Shown: in pieces, positions 48,661-59,740 of the stretch | How the letters are laid out: each line of letters begins with the position of its first letter | How positions within the stretch are numbered: the first letter of the stretch is position 1 | NCBI RefSeq assembly: GCF_040869045.1 | Contig: NC_090323.1 | Span: 154,338,426-154,402,425 of the forward strand | DNA length: 64,000 bases | Source of the DNA: Eurosta solidaginis | Lineage: Eukaryota > Arthropoda > Insecta > Diptera > Tephritidae | Reading direction: 5' to 3' | Program-made: the position numbers and the translations under genes | The notes under the pieces: model-generated | Told to the model about the DNA's origin: nothing | What the model saw: only the letters and a program-made list of their open reading frames with translations | The model's database searches: none

Positions 48661-51600
48661 TTTTTATACTTAGTTGAGCAGACCTCACAGAGTATATTAA
48701 GTTTGATTGGATAACGGTTGGTTGTACATATATAAAGGAATCGAGATAGATATAGACTTCCATATATCAAAATAATCAGGATCGAAAAAAAATTTGATTG
48801 AGCCATGTCCGTCCGTCCGTCCGTCCGTTAACACGATAACTTGAGTAAATTTTGAGGTAACTTGATGAAATTTGGTACGTAGGTTTCTGAGCACTCATCT
48901 CAGATCGCTATATAAAATGAACGATATCGGACTATAACCACGCCCACTTTTTCGATATCGAAAATTTCGTAAAACAGAAAAAGTGCGATAATTCATTACC
49001 AAAGACAGATAAAGCGACGAAACTTGGTAGATGAGTTGAATTTATGACGCAGAATAGAAAATTGGTAAAATTTTGGACAATGGGCGTGGCACCGCCCACT
49101 TTTAAAAGAAGGTAATTTATAATTTTTGCAAGCTGTAATTTGTCAGTCGTTGAAGATATCATGATGAAATTTGGCAGGGACGTTACTCCTATTACTATAT
49201 GTACGCCTAATAAAAATTAGCAAAATCAGAGAAGGATCACGCCCACTTTTAAAAAAAAATTTTTTTAAAGTAAAATTTTAACAAAAAATTTAATATCTTT
49301 ACAGTATATAAGTAAATTATGTCAACATTCAACTCCAGTAATGGCATGGTGCAACAAAATACAAAAATAAAAGAAAATTTCAAAATGGGCGTGGCTCCGC
49401 CCTTTTTCATTTAATTTGTCTAGGACACTTTTAACGCCATAAGTCGAACAAAAATTAACCAATCCTTTTGAAATTTGGTAGGGGCATAGATTTTATGATG
49501 CTAACTGTTTTCTGTGAAAACGGGCGAAATCGGTTGATGCCACGCCCAGTTTTTATACACAGTCGTCAGTCTATCCTTCCGCATGGCCGTTAACACGATA
49601 ACTTGAGCAAAAATCGACATATCTTTAATGAACTTAGTTCACGTACTTACTTGAACTCACTTTATTTTGGTATGAAAAATGAACGAAATCCGACAATGAA
49701 CACGCCCACTTTTTCGATATCGAATATTACGAAAAATTAAAAAAATGCCATAATTCTATACCAAATACCAAAAAAGGGATGAAACATGGTGAGGTAATTG
49801 GATTGGTTTATTAACACGAAATATAACTTTAGAAAAAACTTTATAAAATGGTTGTGACACCTACCATATTAAGTAGAAGAAAATGAAAAAGTTCCGCAGG
49901 GCGAAATAAAAAACCCTTAAAATCTTGGCAGGTATTACATATATAAATAAATTAGCGGTATCCAACAGATGATGTTCTGTGTCACCCTGGTCCACATTTT
50001 GGTCGCGATCTGGAAAACGCCTTCACATACACAACTACCACCACTCCCTTTTAAAATTCTCATTAATACCTTTAATTTGATACCCATATCGTACAAACAC
50101 TTTCTAGAGTCACCCTGGTCCACCTTTATGGCGATATTTCGAAACGGCGTCCACCTATAGAACTAAGGCCAACTCCCTTTTAAAATACTCATTAACACCT
50201 TTCTTTTGATACCCATATTGTACAAACAAGTTCTAGGGTCACCCCTGGTCCACCTTTATAGCGATATCTCGAAACGCCGTCCACCTATGGAACTAAGGAT
50301 TACTCCCTTTTAAAATACTCATTAACACCTTTCTTTTGATACCCATATTGTACAAACAAATTCTAGGGTCACCCCTGGTCCACATTTATGGCGGTATCTC
50401 GAAACGGCGTCCACCTATGGAACTAAGGATTACTCCCTTTTAAAATACTCATTAACACCTTTCATTTGATACCCATATCGTACAAACGCATTCTAGGGTC
50501 AACCCTGATCCACCTTTATGGATATATTCCTAAATGGCGTCCACCTATAGAACTATGGCCCACTCCCTCATAAAATACTCTTTAACACCTTCCATTTGAT
50601 ACCCATATCGTACAAACGCATTCTAGAGTCACCCCTGGTCCACCTTTGTGGCGATATCTCAAAACGGCGTCCACCTATGGAACTAAGGATTACTCCCTTT
50701 TAAAATACTCATTAACACCTTTCTTTTGATACCCATATTGTACAAACAAATTCTAGGGTCACCCCTGGTCCACCTTTATGGCGATATCTCGAAACTGCGT
50801 CCACCTATGGAACTAAGGATAACTCCCTTTTAAAATACTCATTAACACCTTTCTTTTGATACCCATATTGTACAAACAAATTCTAGGGTCACACCTGGTC
50901 CACCTTTATGGCGATATCTCGAAACGGTGTCCACCTCTGGAACTAAGCATCACTCCCTTTTAAAATACTCATTAGCACCTTTCTTTTGATACCCATATTG
51001 TACAAACAAATTCTAGGGTCACACCTGGTCCACCTTTATGGCGATATCTCGAAACGGCGTCCACCTGTGGAACTAAGCATCACTCGCTTTTAAAATACTC
51101 ATTAACACCTTTCTTTTGATACCCATATTGTACAAACAAATTCTAGGTCACCCCTGGTCCACCTTTATGGCGATATCTCGAAACTGCGTCCACCTATGGA
51201 ACTGAGGATAACTCCCTTTTAAAATACTCATTAACACCTTTCATTTGATACCCATATCGTACAAACGCATTCTAGAGTCACCCCTGGTCCACCTTTATGG
51301 CGATATTTCAAAACGGCGTCCACCTATAGAACTAAGGCCCACTCCCTTTTAAAATACTCATTAACACCATTCGTTTGATGCCCATATTGTACAAACAAAT
51401 TCTAGGGTCACCCCTGGTCCACCTTTATGGCGATATCTCGAAACGGTGTCCACCTCTGGAACTAAGCATCACTCCCTTTTAAAATACTCATTAACACCTT
51501 TCTTTTGATACCCATATTGTACAAACAAATTCTAGGGTCACACCTGGTCCACCTTTGTGGCGATATCTCGAAACGGCGTCCACCTATGGAACTAAGGATT

Positions 51601-53327
51601 ACTCCCTTTTAAAATACTCATTAACACCTTTCTTTTGATACCCATATTGTACAAACAAATTCTAGGGTCACCCCTGGTCCACCTTTATGGCGATATCTCG
51701 AAACTGCGTCCACCTATGGAACTAAGGATAACTCCCTTTTAAAATACTCATTAACACCTTTCTTTTGATACCCATATTGTACAAACAAATTCTAGGGTCA
51801 CACCTGGTCCACCTTTGTGGCGATATCTCGAACCGGCGTCCACCTATGGAACTAAGGATTACTCCCTTTTAAAATACTCATTAACACCTTTCTTTTGATA
51901 CCCATATTGTACAAACAAATTCTAGGGTCACCCCTGGTCCACCTTTATGGCGATATCTCGAAACTGCGTCCACCTATGGAACTAAGGATAACTCCCTTTT
52001 AAAATACTCATTAACACCTTTCTTTTGATACCCATATTGTACAAACAAATTCTAGGGTCACACCTGGTCCACCTTTATGGCGATATCTCGAAACGGTGTC
52101 CACCTCTGGAACTAAGGATTACTCCCTTTTAAAATACTCATTAACACCTTTCTTTTGATACCCATATTGTACAAACAAATTCTAGGGTCACCCCTGGTGC
52201 ACCTTTATGGCGATATCTCGAACCGGCGTCCACCTATGGAACTAAGGATTACTCCCTTTTAAAATACTCATTAACACCTTTCTTTTGATACCCATATTGT
52301 ACAAACAAATTCTAGGTTCACCCCTGGTCCACCTTTATGGCGATATCTCGAAACTGCGTCCACCTATGGAACTAAGGATAACTCCCTTTTAAAATACTCA
52401 TTAACACCTTTCTTTTGATACCCATATTGTACAAACAAATTCTAGGGTCACCCCTGGTCCACCTTTATGGCGATATCTCGAAACGGCGTCCACCTATGGA
52501 ACTAAGGATTACTCCCTTTTAAAATACTCATTAACACCTTTCTTTTGATACCCATATTGTACAAACAAATTCTAGGGTCACCCCTGGTCCACCTTTATGG
52601 CGATATCTCTAAACGGCGTCCACCTGTGGAACTAAGCATCACTCCCTTTTAAAATACTCATTAACATCTTTCGTTTGATACCCATATTGTACAAACGCTT
52701 TCTAGGGTCAGACCTGGTCCACCTTTATGGCGATATCTCGAAACGGCGGCCACCTGTGGAACTAAGCATCACTCCCTTTTTAAAATACTCATTAACACCT
52801 TTCTTTTGATACCAATATCGTACAAACAAATTCTAGGGTCACACCTGGTCCATCTTTATGGCGATATCTCGAAACGGCGTCCACCTGTGGAACTAAGCAT
52901 CACTCGCTTTTAAAATACTCATTAACACCTTTCTTTTGATACCCATATTGTACCAACAAATTCTAGAGTCACCCCTGGTCCACCTTTATGGCGATATTTC
53001 GAAACGGCGTCCACCTATGGAACTAAGGATTACTCCCTTTTAAAATACTCGTTAACACCTTTCTTTTGATACAAACGCATTCTAGAGTCAACCTGATCCA
53101 CCTTTATGGCTATATCCCTAAATGGCGTCCACCTATAGAACTATGGCCCACTCCCTCATAAAATACTCTTTAATGCCTTTCATTTGATACACATGTCATA
53201 AAAACACATTCCAGGGTTTCCCTCGGTTCATTTTCCTACATGGTTATTTTCCCTTATGTTGTCAACATAGCTCTCAACTGAGTATGTAATGTTCGGTTAC
53301 AACCGAACTTAACCTTCCTTACTTGTT
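48661..53327 (+). mobile_element. Family-1 Helentron-like element I, complete, 4.7 kb
   Basis: Left end TTTTTATACTTAGTTGAG, core GTCCGTCCGTCCGTCCG near 48,808, both body modules, then the longest 130-bp array of the window, and right end CTCAACTGAGTATG. The 3' hairpin GTTCGGTT-AC-AACCGAAC is a perfect 8-bp stem here. It sits in the 3' part of the hAT remnant, whose sequence resumes as ACTATTGAAATTTG. Most of its length is array. Confidence 0.85.
49976..53190 (+). repeat. 130-bp tandem array inside I, about 25 units
   Basis: The AACTAAGGAT block recurs at 50,291, 50,421, 50,681, 50,811 and onward at 130-bp steps. Between about 51,530 and 52,060 units alternate between a form with CACACCTGGTCCACCTTTGTG and a form with CGAAACTGCGTCC, giving a 260-bp dimer period. 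Unit-to-unit identity is higher than between elements, a sign of local homogenisation. Confidence 0.92.
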
Positions 53328-53457
53328 ACTATTGAAATTTGATTACCTGTTTTGTTGGAAGTGTCCCCGATTCATATCTCGGGCATCTGGTAACCCTATA
53401 CAATAGATTGCAAGCGTTTATCGTGTATCGTATGAGTTCATAATAGGAGTGATATAT

Positions 53458-54384
53458 GAAACCAAAGACAGTTGGCCGACTAGTTGGCTTGGGGTTAGTT
53501 CAAATCAGTTTATTTAATTGTAGGATATCAACAGAGCCACGTTCATACAAAAATTTATAAGGACATACGAATATATATATGCCTTTATGAGCAAATTTTC
53601 ACTATCCACCCAAATGTGCACCCGCTTAACTACATATCTCTGCACACCTCTCTTCCCTATCCAGCTGCCCATTTTCGATAATTACACATTTGAGCTTTGT
53701 TGCATTAAACGCTTTCAGCCGTTTCTCATTGCTTTTGTGTTAAAATTTCATGCTACGAATATTTTTGTCAATGGAAGTGCATTGTTGTTTGGTGTTGTGT
53801 TGTATGTTGTTGTCTTAGTTTGGCTACACCCGTATATTGTTCTTGGCACAGTTATTATTTGCAATGGCACTGAATTTGACGTGGCGCCGACTCTGACCAT
53901 CTGCTGATGGTTTGCATCCCGTTTTTGCTGTTGTGCCCATAGCTGTTGATTGTGGTTTAGTTGTTGACGGCATGTTTCATAGTGGAATGTTCGCTGTTGT
54001 AGATGCCGTTGGCACATGAATATTTGCCATTTTTGATGCATCAGCAACAAGAGACAAAAAAAAACACGTGTTCAATATAGAGGGACTAGCCGGCGGCGGA
54101 GGCGTATCGATAAATTCAGTTGCAACAATATTAATATTTAGATACATATGTTTGTTATTTTATACATCCCTGCGGTATACACTTTTACTAATGGGAAAAA
54201 CATTTGTGTTTAGTTAGTATTTGAGTTGAGTAAAGTGCTAGTGATGTGCGCTTTCAACTATTTAGAGAATCGGTTTCACTCTGAGTCTGGTTGCAATGGT
54301 GTCGAGTATTGAGTCAAAAAGTAAACCTTAATCAATATACGTGGACAATTTGTATACCCACAGTGAACTTGTAAACATGGGTGT
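53458..54384 (+). other. No gene seen
   Basis: Two opposing frames (53,587-53,907 plus; 53,748-54,050 minus, Gln-rich) overlap each other and show no known domain. GC-rich spot CCGGCGGCGGAGGCG near 54,090. Confidence 0.35.
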
Positions 54385-54704
54385 TATAACTTTGATTGGA
54401 TACCGACTTCATTATATCAAATTTATCAGCATCGAATAAAATTTTGATTTAGCCATGTTCGTCCGTCATTTAATACTATAACTTGAGACATAATTACGAA
54501 ATTTTCTAGAGCTGTATGAAAAATGTCCAAAATCGAAAGATAACCCCACCCACTTCTTCGATATCAAAAATTTCAAAAAATGGAAAAATCGATAATTCAT
54601 TAGCAAAGACGGACAAATTAACGAAACTGGATTAGTTGCTTGACTTTATAACAGATTGAGGCGCCCACATTTATCAGAAGAACATTTTAAAGTTTTTAAG
54701 TTGC
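54385..54704 (+). mobile_element. Family-1/2 Helentron-like fragment J, old
   Basis: Diverged copy of the left body: TAACTTTGATTGGATA, GCCATGTTCGTCCGTC, CCACCCACTTCTTCGATATC and ATAATTCATTAGCAAAGACG. The left terminus and the array are missing. Confidence 0.65.
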
Positions 54705-55115
54705 ATGTTGTTCTTGTTGTTGTAGCGATAAGGACACTCCCCGAAGGCCTTGAGCGTGTTATCGATGTTGATGGTCCTTTGCCGGATACATATCCGGTAC
54801 GTTCCGGTAAGAAACACCATAAAGGTACTAGCCGGACCATCTCGGGAATGATTTGTATGACCACATGCAACCTTTTAGGCCATACCACCCTCCCACCCCC
54901 TAGATCCATCAGGATTTCGGGGTCACCAGAGCCTCGGCGGTTAATGAAACAGGATTCGCCACGGGTAGGTGAGGTTGAAAATTGGGTTGGAGAAGCTATA
55001 TTTTGCGCTGGCAACCTCTTGAAAGGGTTGCGCTACACAATCACTTAAATCAATTTGGTATTTTAGTCCCCTCTTAGACAGACATACCTACCGAGGGTAT
55101 ATTCTAGGCCCCCTA
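54705..55115 (-). mobile_element. (CAA)n-tailed retroposon copy
   Basis: Close to 42,370-42,800, from GTTGTTGTAGCGATAAGG to TACCGAGGGTATATTCTAGG. The frames at 54,656-55,048 (plus) and 54,646-55,014 (minus) overlap completely and are produced by the repeat. It lies at the broken edge of fragment J. Confidence 0.7.
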
Positions 55116-55149
55116 ACCAGCTGGGTAGTTTGAAGTCGCATGTGATTAC

Positions 55150-55437
55150 TCTCTACCCCCGGATGGTTTCAGGGGAGTGAAACACTGGGTGGAGCCCTGC
55201 CGGATTTTCCAGCACACGACGTATCACGAGCTTTAACAGCCTAAACTCTATCGCTACCTCTACCCAGTTCTGTTGCATGATTACTGGCGATCTGCTGTTG
55301 GCATCCACTAAGGCTACTTGTATATGGTCCCTGGCAACGTCACTAAAATGTCTTTGAATAAGGGCTCCTGATTCTACCACTTTGAGTTTCTTCGCTACCG
55401 CGTCAGAGGTATTGTCGGTTTCAGATCGGGTTTTTTT
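55150..55437 (-). pseudogene. Retroelement ORF fragment, possibly DUF4780-like
   Basis: The minus frame reads SETDNTSDAVAKKLKVVES, then ALIQRHFSDVARDHIQVALV, VIMQQNWVEVAIEFRLLKLV and ENPAGLHPVFHSPETIRG. I associate this with the C-terminal part of a DUF4780-type protein found in retroelement frames of flies. That is from memory and not certain. A stop precedes it and there is no upstream part, so it is a fragment. Confidence 0.4.
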
Positions 55438-56599
55438 CTAAACGTTACTGGCGTCGGGTTTCGAGTTGCTATATAAAGCTCTAAGCTCTCGGTTGAAGCC
55501 TTCGATCCTCCACAAAGCTTATACAACGAACATTGTGCAGCCATCGGAGGGGACCGGTCGATATCAGTCATTCAATATGCACCCGCTATCCGCCGGCACG
55601 GACACCTCGAGATCATTGGTGCGGCAACCTGAACATTCCCCATATCCGCGGGGGCAGGATCGACTAAACATTGGTCTTGACCACCCAGGGCCTATGGATG
55701 AAGCTAATGAAAAGCTTTCCTCTTAGTTCGCCGCGGTCTGTGGTTTTCTCATTAGAGAGATGCCGCAGGCTGTCGCTTAAGCCCCTTGGCCGCTGTAGGG
55801 CGATTCACATTGAAGAGGTGTCGGATCTTAGTTTTGCATTAAAACATATGGTACATCTAGTTTTCAAAAGATTTGTATTAGGAATGTGAAAAAATCCACT
55901 ATTACAACCACCTGTCACAGTTTGAAAATGTAAATTTTTTCGTGTCAGTTACTTTAAATCTTTGGTATCAAATCTCCGTCTTTAATTTCACGATCACCAA
56001 AAAGCACTCCATAAGTTTCCTACCATGTCGAGAAACCTTCCGTGACTGTAATAACCTCGAGGCGCTTGCCAAATCACTAATTTTTTATAAAATCTTGTTC
56101 TAAGTATCGGATGTGTGTAAAGTCTGCTACTACCTCAAACGAACTGACTTTGAGTAGGGGATTTTTTACTTTTGACGTACGTTAGTCGTATTAAGATTCT
56201 CGTACGTGCGGTCAGTCCAAATCAACGTGTTAAATTAGTTTTGCCAGAATTTCACATAAATATAACCCTTTCCATATCTCAACGCACGTGTACATATATC
56301 ACTCCATTATCTGAAATCGATTTCAATTCGTCAATTTAATTATCAGTTCACAAACTCAATCAACATGTGCCCTCCTCCCCCAAATACACAGCGTAAGTAA
56401 ATGTAAATAAAAAATTATTTCCAAATTCATTGAATACATAAACCTAGCGGAAAGGTTTTTTTTTTGGATTATCGCGCTGTTAAACGATTTGCATTTAATC
56501 GTTGCCCTTCTAATGTAAACATGTCGAGAAGGCGCTCCTCACAGCCTTTATGCGGTAGTTGCATCGTCGATTTTACTTGTCTAACTGCCATGGCGCAAC
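55438..56599 (+). other. No gene seen
   Basis: GC-richer at 55,500-55,800, with overlapping short frames lacking domains. Confidence 0.35.
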
Positions 56600-56771
56600 G
56601 ATACAAGGTGGCAGCATGGAACAGCTGATTATAAACTTTTTTTATTTGATTTGATACATCAACTTCCGGTGCAGTACGATTTTGACATTTGTCCATCGAA
56701 TTTACAAAAACAAAGTACATGGAATTTTTATTTATGTTTGTAGGTATGTCACCATGCTGCCACCTTGTATC
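56600..56771. repeat. Inverted repeat with perfect 20-bp arms
   Basis: GATACAAGGTGGCAGCATGG (56,600-56,619) is exactly inverted at 56,752-56,771. Flanking bases also partly match. The minus frame at 56,469-56,720 reads through one arm (FHAATLYRCAMA) and is doubtful as a gene. Confidence 0.6.
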
Positions 56772-57805
56772 ATTCCGCTATGCTGGCTGCCTACTTAGCC
56801 ATTTTGTTGATTATTCGCTTGAGCGTGTTTAAAAAATTAAAAAATTCAACGAATATGATAGTCAATTAATCATCATTGTTTGCGCACGCGACGGCAGTGG
56901 CAGTAACAGCGGCAGTGGCAATGTCGGCATTGTCGGCACAAGTGAACGCCACAAACACGATCGCGATGATAGTCGCACTGACAAGCCTCCTTTCGATGCC
57001 ATTCAACACAGCTGCCGGTTGGCCAAAAAGAAAACATAGGAACAACAGGCAAGAAGTCTCACAATGTTTTCAAAAATTGGTAGCTGCTCTACACAGACCA
57101 AAGATGTCTTTGACTGTAGGCTGACTGCAGAAATATGTCGAGGACATGTTTGTGTATGTGTGTGTGCTTGTGTACATGACAGAAGCTGCAAAAAAAAATA
57201 AATCTGCACTGTTTGGAGCTGAAATGATGAGGAGTGTAGCCAAAGTGTTGCCGCCGACATGCTGACCAAACATGCGGCCGCCGCGCATAGAGGAGGTGCC
57301 GCGCAAATGGTTTCTGCTGCTTGCATGGAAGAAAAACAAAACAAATTTATTTGAAGCGAATTTTTTTAACATCTGATCTGAAAATGTTGGTTATGCGGAA
57401 TTCATAAATGGTGTGGGTTTTTGTTTTAAAGCATTCTTCCCAAAAAAGTTCTCAAGTAGGTAATATCTGCTTGCTCTACAGAATCAGCGGTCTCTTCTCT
57501 ATATACTCACTATAAACTAGGTTGGGATATCTTTTCATTTATCGTATTAGTCGCACTTCAATAAAGAACATAAAACTAAGCAACGTATATGGTCAATGAA
57601 GTTTAGAAATTCCCCAATAATGGCAAATTAAAAACCACCTGAAAATTCTGGGGAGCTCGGTGCATAAACCTGATGCATTTTCGTCATAAAATATTTCTTC
57701 AACATAGTGGGGGTTTCTTTTATTTCTTCAGTTGTCTTAATCTGATTCCATGATATACAATGCCTAGTATAAATTTAATAAGACAGCCCAGTCAGTCATA
57801 TAATT
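56772..57805 (+). other. No gene seen
   Basis: Frames at 56,876-57,124 (Ala/Val-rich) and 57,003-57,372 (minus) have no domains. No gene is supported. Confidence 0.35.
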
Positions 57806-59310
57806 AGCGAGCGCCTGCAGCTGACTCTAGGAAACCCAAATGGCTTATCGAATAATCAATATGGATTTCGCAAATCAAGATCCACCGTAGAAGCAATATA
57901 GCTAGAGAACCTATCTCTGGAGGCCAAAATAAAAGAAAGTTCTGTGCACAAATTACGTTTGACATCAAGAATGCTTTTGCGAACTGGATGCAAGATAATG
58001 GAAGCGCTGCGAAGCGTTGGCACACCAGCTTACTTACGAAGAACAATAGTTAGCTATTTTAAAGAAAGAGTACTTCTTTTTGACACGGATCAAGGAGCAA
58101 AAGAGTACAACATCACTGAAGGCGTCCCACAGGGATATGTTCTCGGTCCAAAGCTTTGGAGGGCAATGTATGACGGGGTGCTAAAGATTGATCTACCAGA
58201 AGAAATGGAAATTGTGGGATATGCTGATGATATTGCAGTGGACCTGCTTCAAGCATTATGTAATGACGCCGTAGGAAGGATAAAGGAATGGCTGGCCAAT
58301 ACGGGACTAGAGTTGGCTAGCCAAAAGACAGAAGTGGTATTAGTAAGCTCCAAACGATCGGCGAAGGAATTAGTCTTATCTGTTGGGGATCATCATATCA
58401 CTTCAAAGGATTCCCTAAAATACTTAGGAGTGCACGTTGACCCTAAGTTAACTTTCAACAAGCACTTCAGAGCGGTGGGGGAGAAAGTTATCAAAGATAA
58501 TGGAGCACTTATGCGAATAATGCCTAACATTGGTTGTCCGAGCAAAGCTACCCGTCAGCTATTGTCCACAGTAACCAGCTCGATAATACTATACCCAGCA
58601 CCAGTGTGGTACGGATTTAAATGGACTCATCAAAAAGATATATGAGCAGCGTACCAACTTTCAGCTTTAAGAATAACAAGTGCTTATCGGACGGTGTCCG
58701 ACGACGCGATCCTCGTTCTAACCCGGAAAATCCCAGTGAACTTACTGGAAAGCTAAATGGCCGATCTGTATAACACTAATATCGAGCGACCATCTGAAGA
58801 AGCGAAGAAAAGAGCAGGGACCAAAAAACAATAGCTTAGCGGCAAGAGAGGTGGGAGGCCTCGAGTAAAGGGCGTTGGACCTTCGCGTTGTCTGGGACGT
58901 AGCCCAATGGAATGAGCGGAATCACGGCGAACTGAACTACCATCTCACGCAGATACTGAGTGGACATGGCTCTTTCAAAGAGTATTTATGAAAGCATAGG
59001 ATATAGGCAGATCCCCTTTGCCCAATGTGTAACACGGAATTAGAAAACGCAGAACACGTCATGTTCCACTGCTCCCGTTTTCGCGAGGAAAGACTCACCT
59101 CGCATAGGTTTTTTGGGGAGAAACCTACCACGAGAAATTTAGTATCACAAATATTCAACAGGAAGGAATGCTAGACTGCAGTGAGAAAGAGGCCTTAGCT
59201 ATCCACTATAGACAATTTAGCATGATGAGCGAATCCTGGCAGCAGTAGGTTAGAGATGATGCTATGATTAGCTCACTTTATGTTGATGTTATGAGGGCTC
59301 ATCCATAGCA
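57806..59310 (+). pseudogene. R1-clade LINE ORF2 remnant (RT to C-terminal zinc knuckle)
   Basis: GLSNNQYGFRKSRSTVEAI begins the RT fingers. FDIKNAF is motif A, but a frameshift near 57,990 moves the frame to the long 57,944-58,645 frame, which has YLRRTIVSYFKERVL, GVPQGYVLGP (motif B, usual Ser replaced by Tyr), YADDIAV (58,220, motif C), GLELASQKTEVVLVSSKRSA and LKYLGVHVDPKLTFNKHF. After a stop at 58,643 the thumb continues in broken frames to CPMCNTELENAEHVMFHC (59,019 on), the C-terminal Cys/His knuckle. The endonuclease domain is missing. R1-clade assignment rests on the WLxxxGLELAxxKTE and MPNIGCPSKATRQLL blocks. Confidence 0.8.
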
Positions 59311-59479
59311 TTGGAGTCCATATATTTACATTTCCTCACTTATTTTTCTTGGAGATTCGTTTACGGAATTTTTTAAGGTCGTTGATTTTTGTATGATGCA
59401 ATTAATGGCCGATGTTTATGTGGTAAAGTTTTCAAAGCTTTAGATTCCTCTTCCTGTGTCGAAATGGTTTCGGGAGTTG

Positions 59480-59740
59480 TACCGATGTTAATGGTCCTTT
59501 ACTGGAAACTGATCCGTTATGAAAAATGGCACCAGTAAGTTACTAGCCAGACCCTCATGGAAACAATTTAATAAGACTAAGATGAACTGTCTTGCTCCTC
59601 CAACCCCTTTCTACCCAATAAACTTGGGTTCGCAAGAGCCTTGATTGCCTATTATACAGGATGTGCTACTGGTAGATAAGATTGTAAATCGGGTTTGAGA
59701 AGCTATATATCTGCTAAAATTAAGCCCTGAATCCCAAAGT
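59480..59740 (-). mobile_element. (CAA)n-tailed retroposon, decayed copy
   Basis: Keeps ACCGATGTTAATGGTCCTTT, GGCACCAGTAAGTTACTAGC, and GGGTTTGAGAAGCTATATAT in family order, with many changes. Confidence 0.5.

Larger units (their letters stand above)
48025..53396 (+). mobile_element. hAT-like DNA transposon remnant, split by a Helentron-like element
   Basis: The left end ATGGTTGCCAGACGTTCCC and the inverse of the right end, GGGTTACCAGATGCCCGAG, form imperfect terminal repeats of the GGTTGCCAGA type common in hAT elements. They are flanked by TATAACAT and TATACAAT, a possible 8-bp target duplication with two mismatches. Removing the insertion at 48,661-53,327 leaves about 0.7 kb, mainly the transposase C-terminus, so this is a heavily deleted copy. 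Confidence 0.55.
47880..53457 (-). mobile_element. Family X repeat interrupted by the hAT element
   Basis: 53,401-53,457 in reverse reads CACTCCTATTATGAAC then ATACGATACACGATAAACGC, matching 45,688-45,735. The other side of the hAT insertion (47,880-48,016 in reverse: ATCGTTAGCATTTATCGTGG, GCTAACTATCGC) appears to continue it. Only about 190 bp of X is present. Its type and ends are unknown. Confidence 0.4.

Noticed and set aside
50000..53190. CRISPR-like array
   Set aside because: Units are contiguous 130-bp repeats without unique spacers, inside a eukaryotic transposon.
53748..54050. Gln-rich 100-codon minus frame as a host exon
   Set aside because: Composition comes from TTG/TTGTTG repeats; no start context, splice sites or known domain seen.
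54646..55048. Overlapping 122- and 130-codon frames as host genes
   Set aside because: Both lie in the (CAA)n-tailed retroposon, on opposite strands, and related copies break them.
56469..56720. 83-codon minus frame as a small gene
   Set aside because: It reads through one arm of an inverted repeat and shows no recognisable family.
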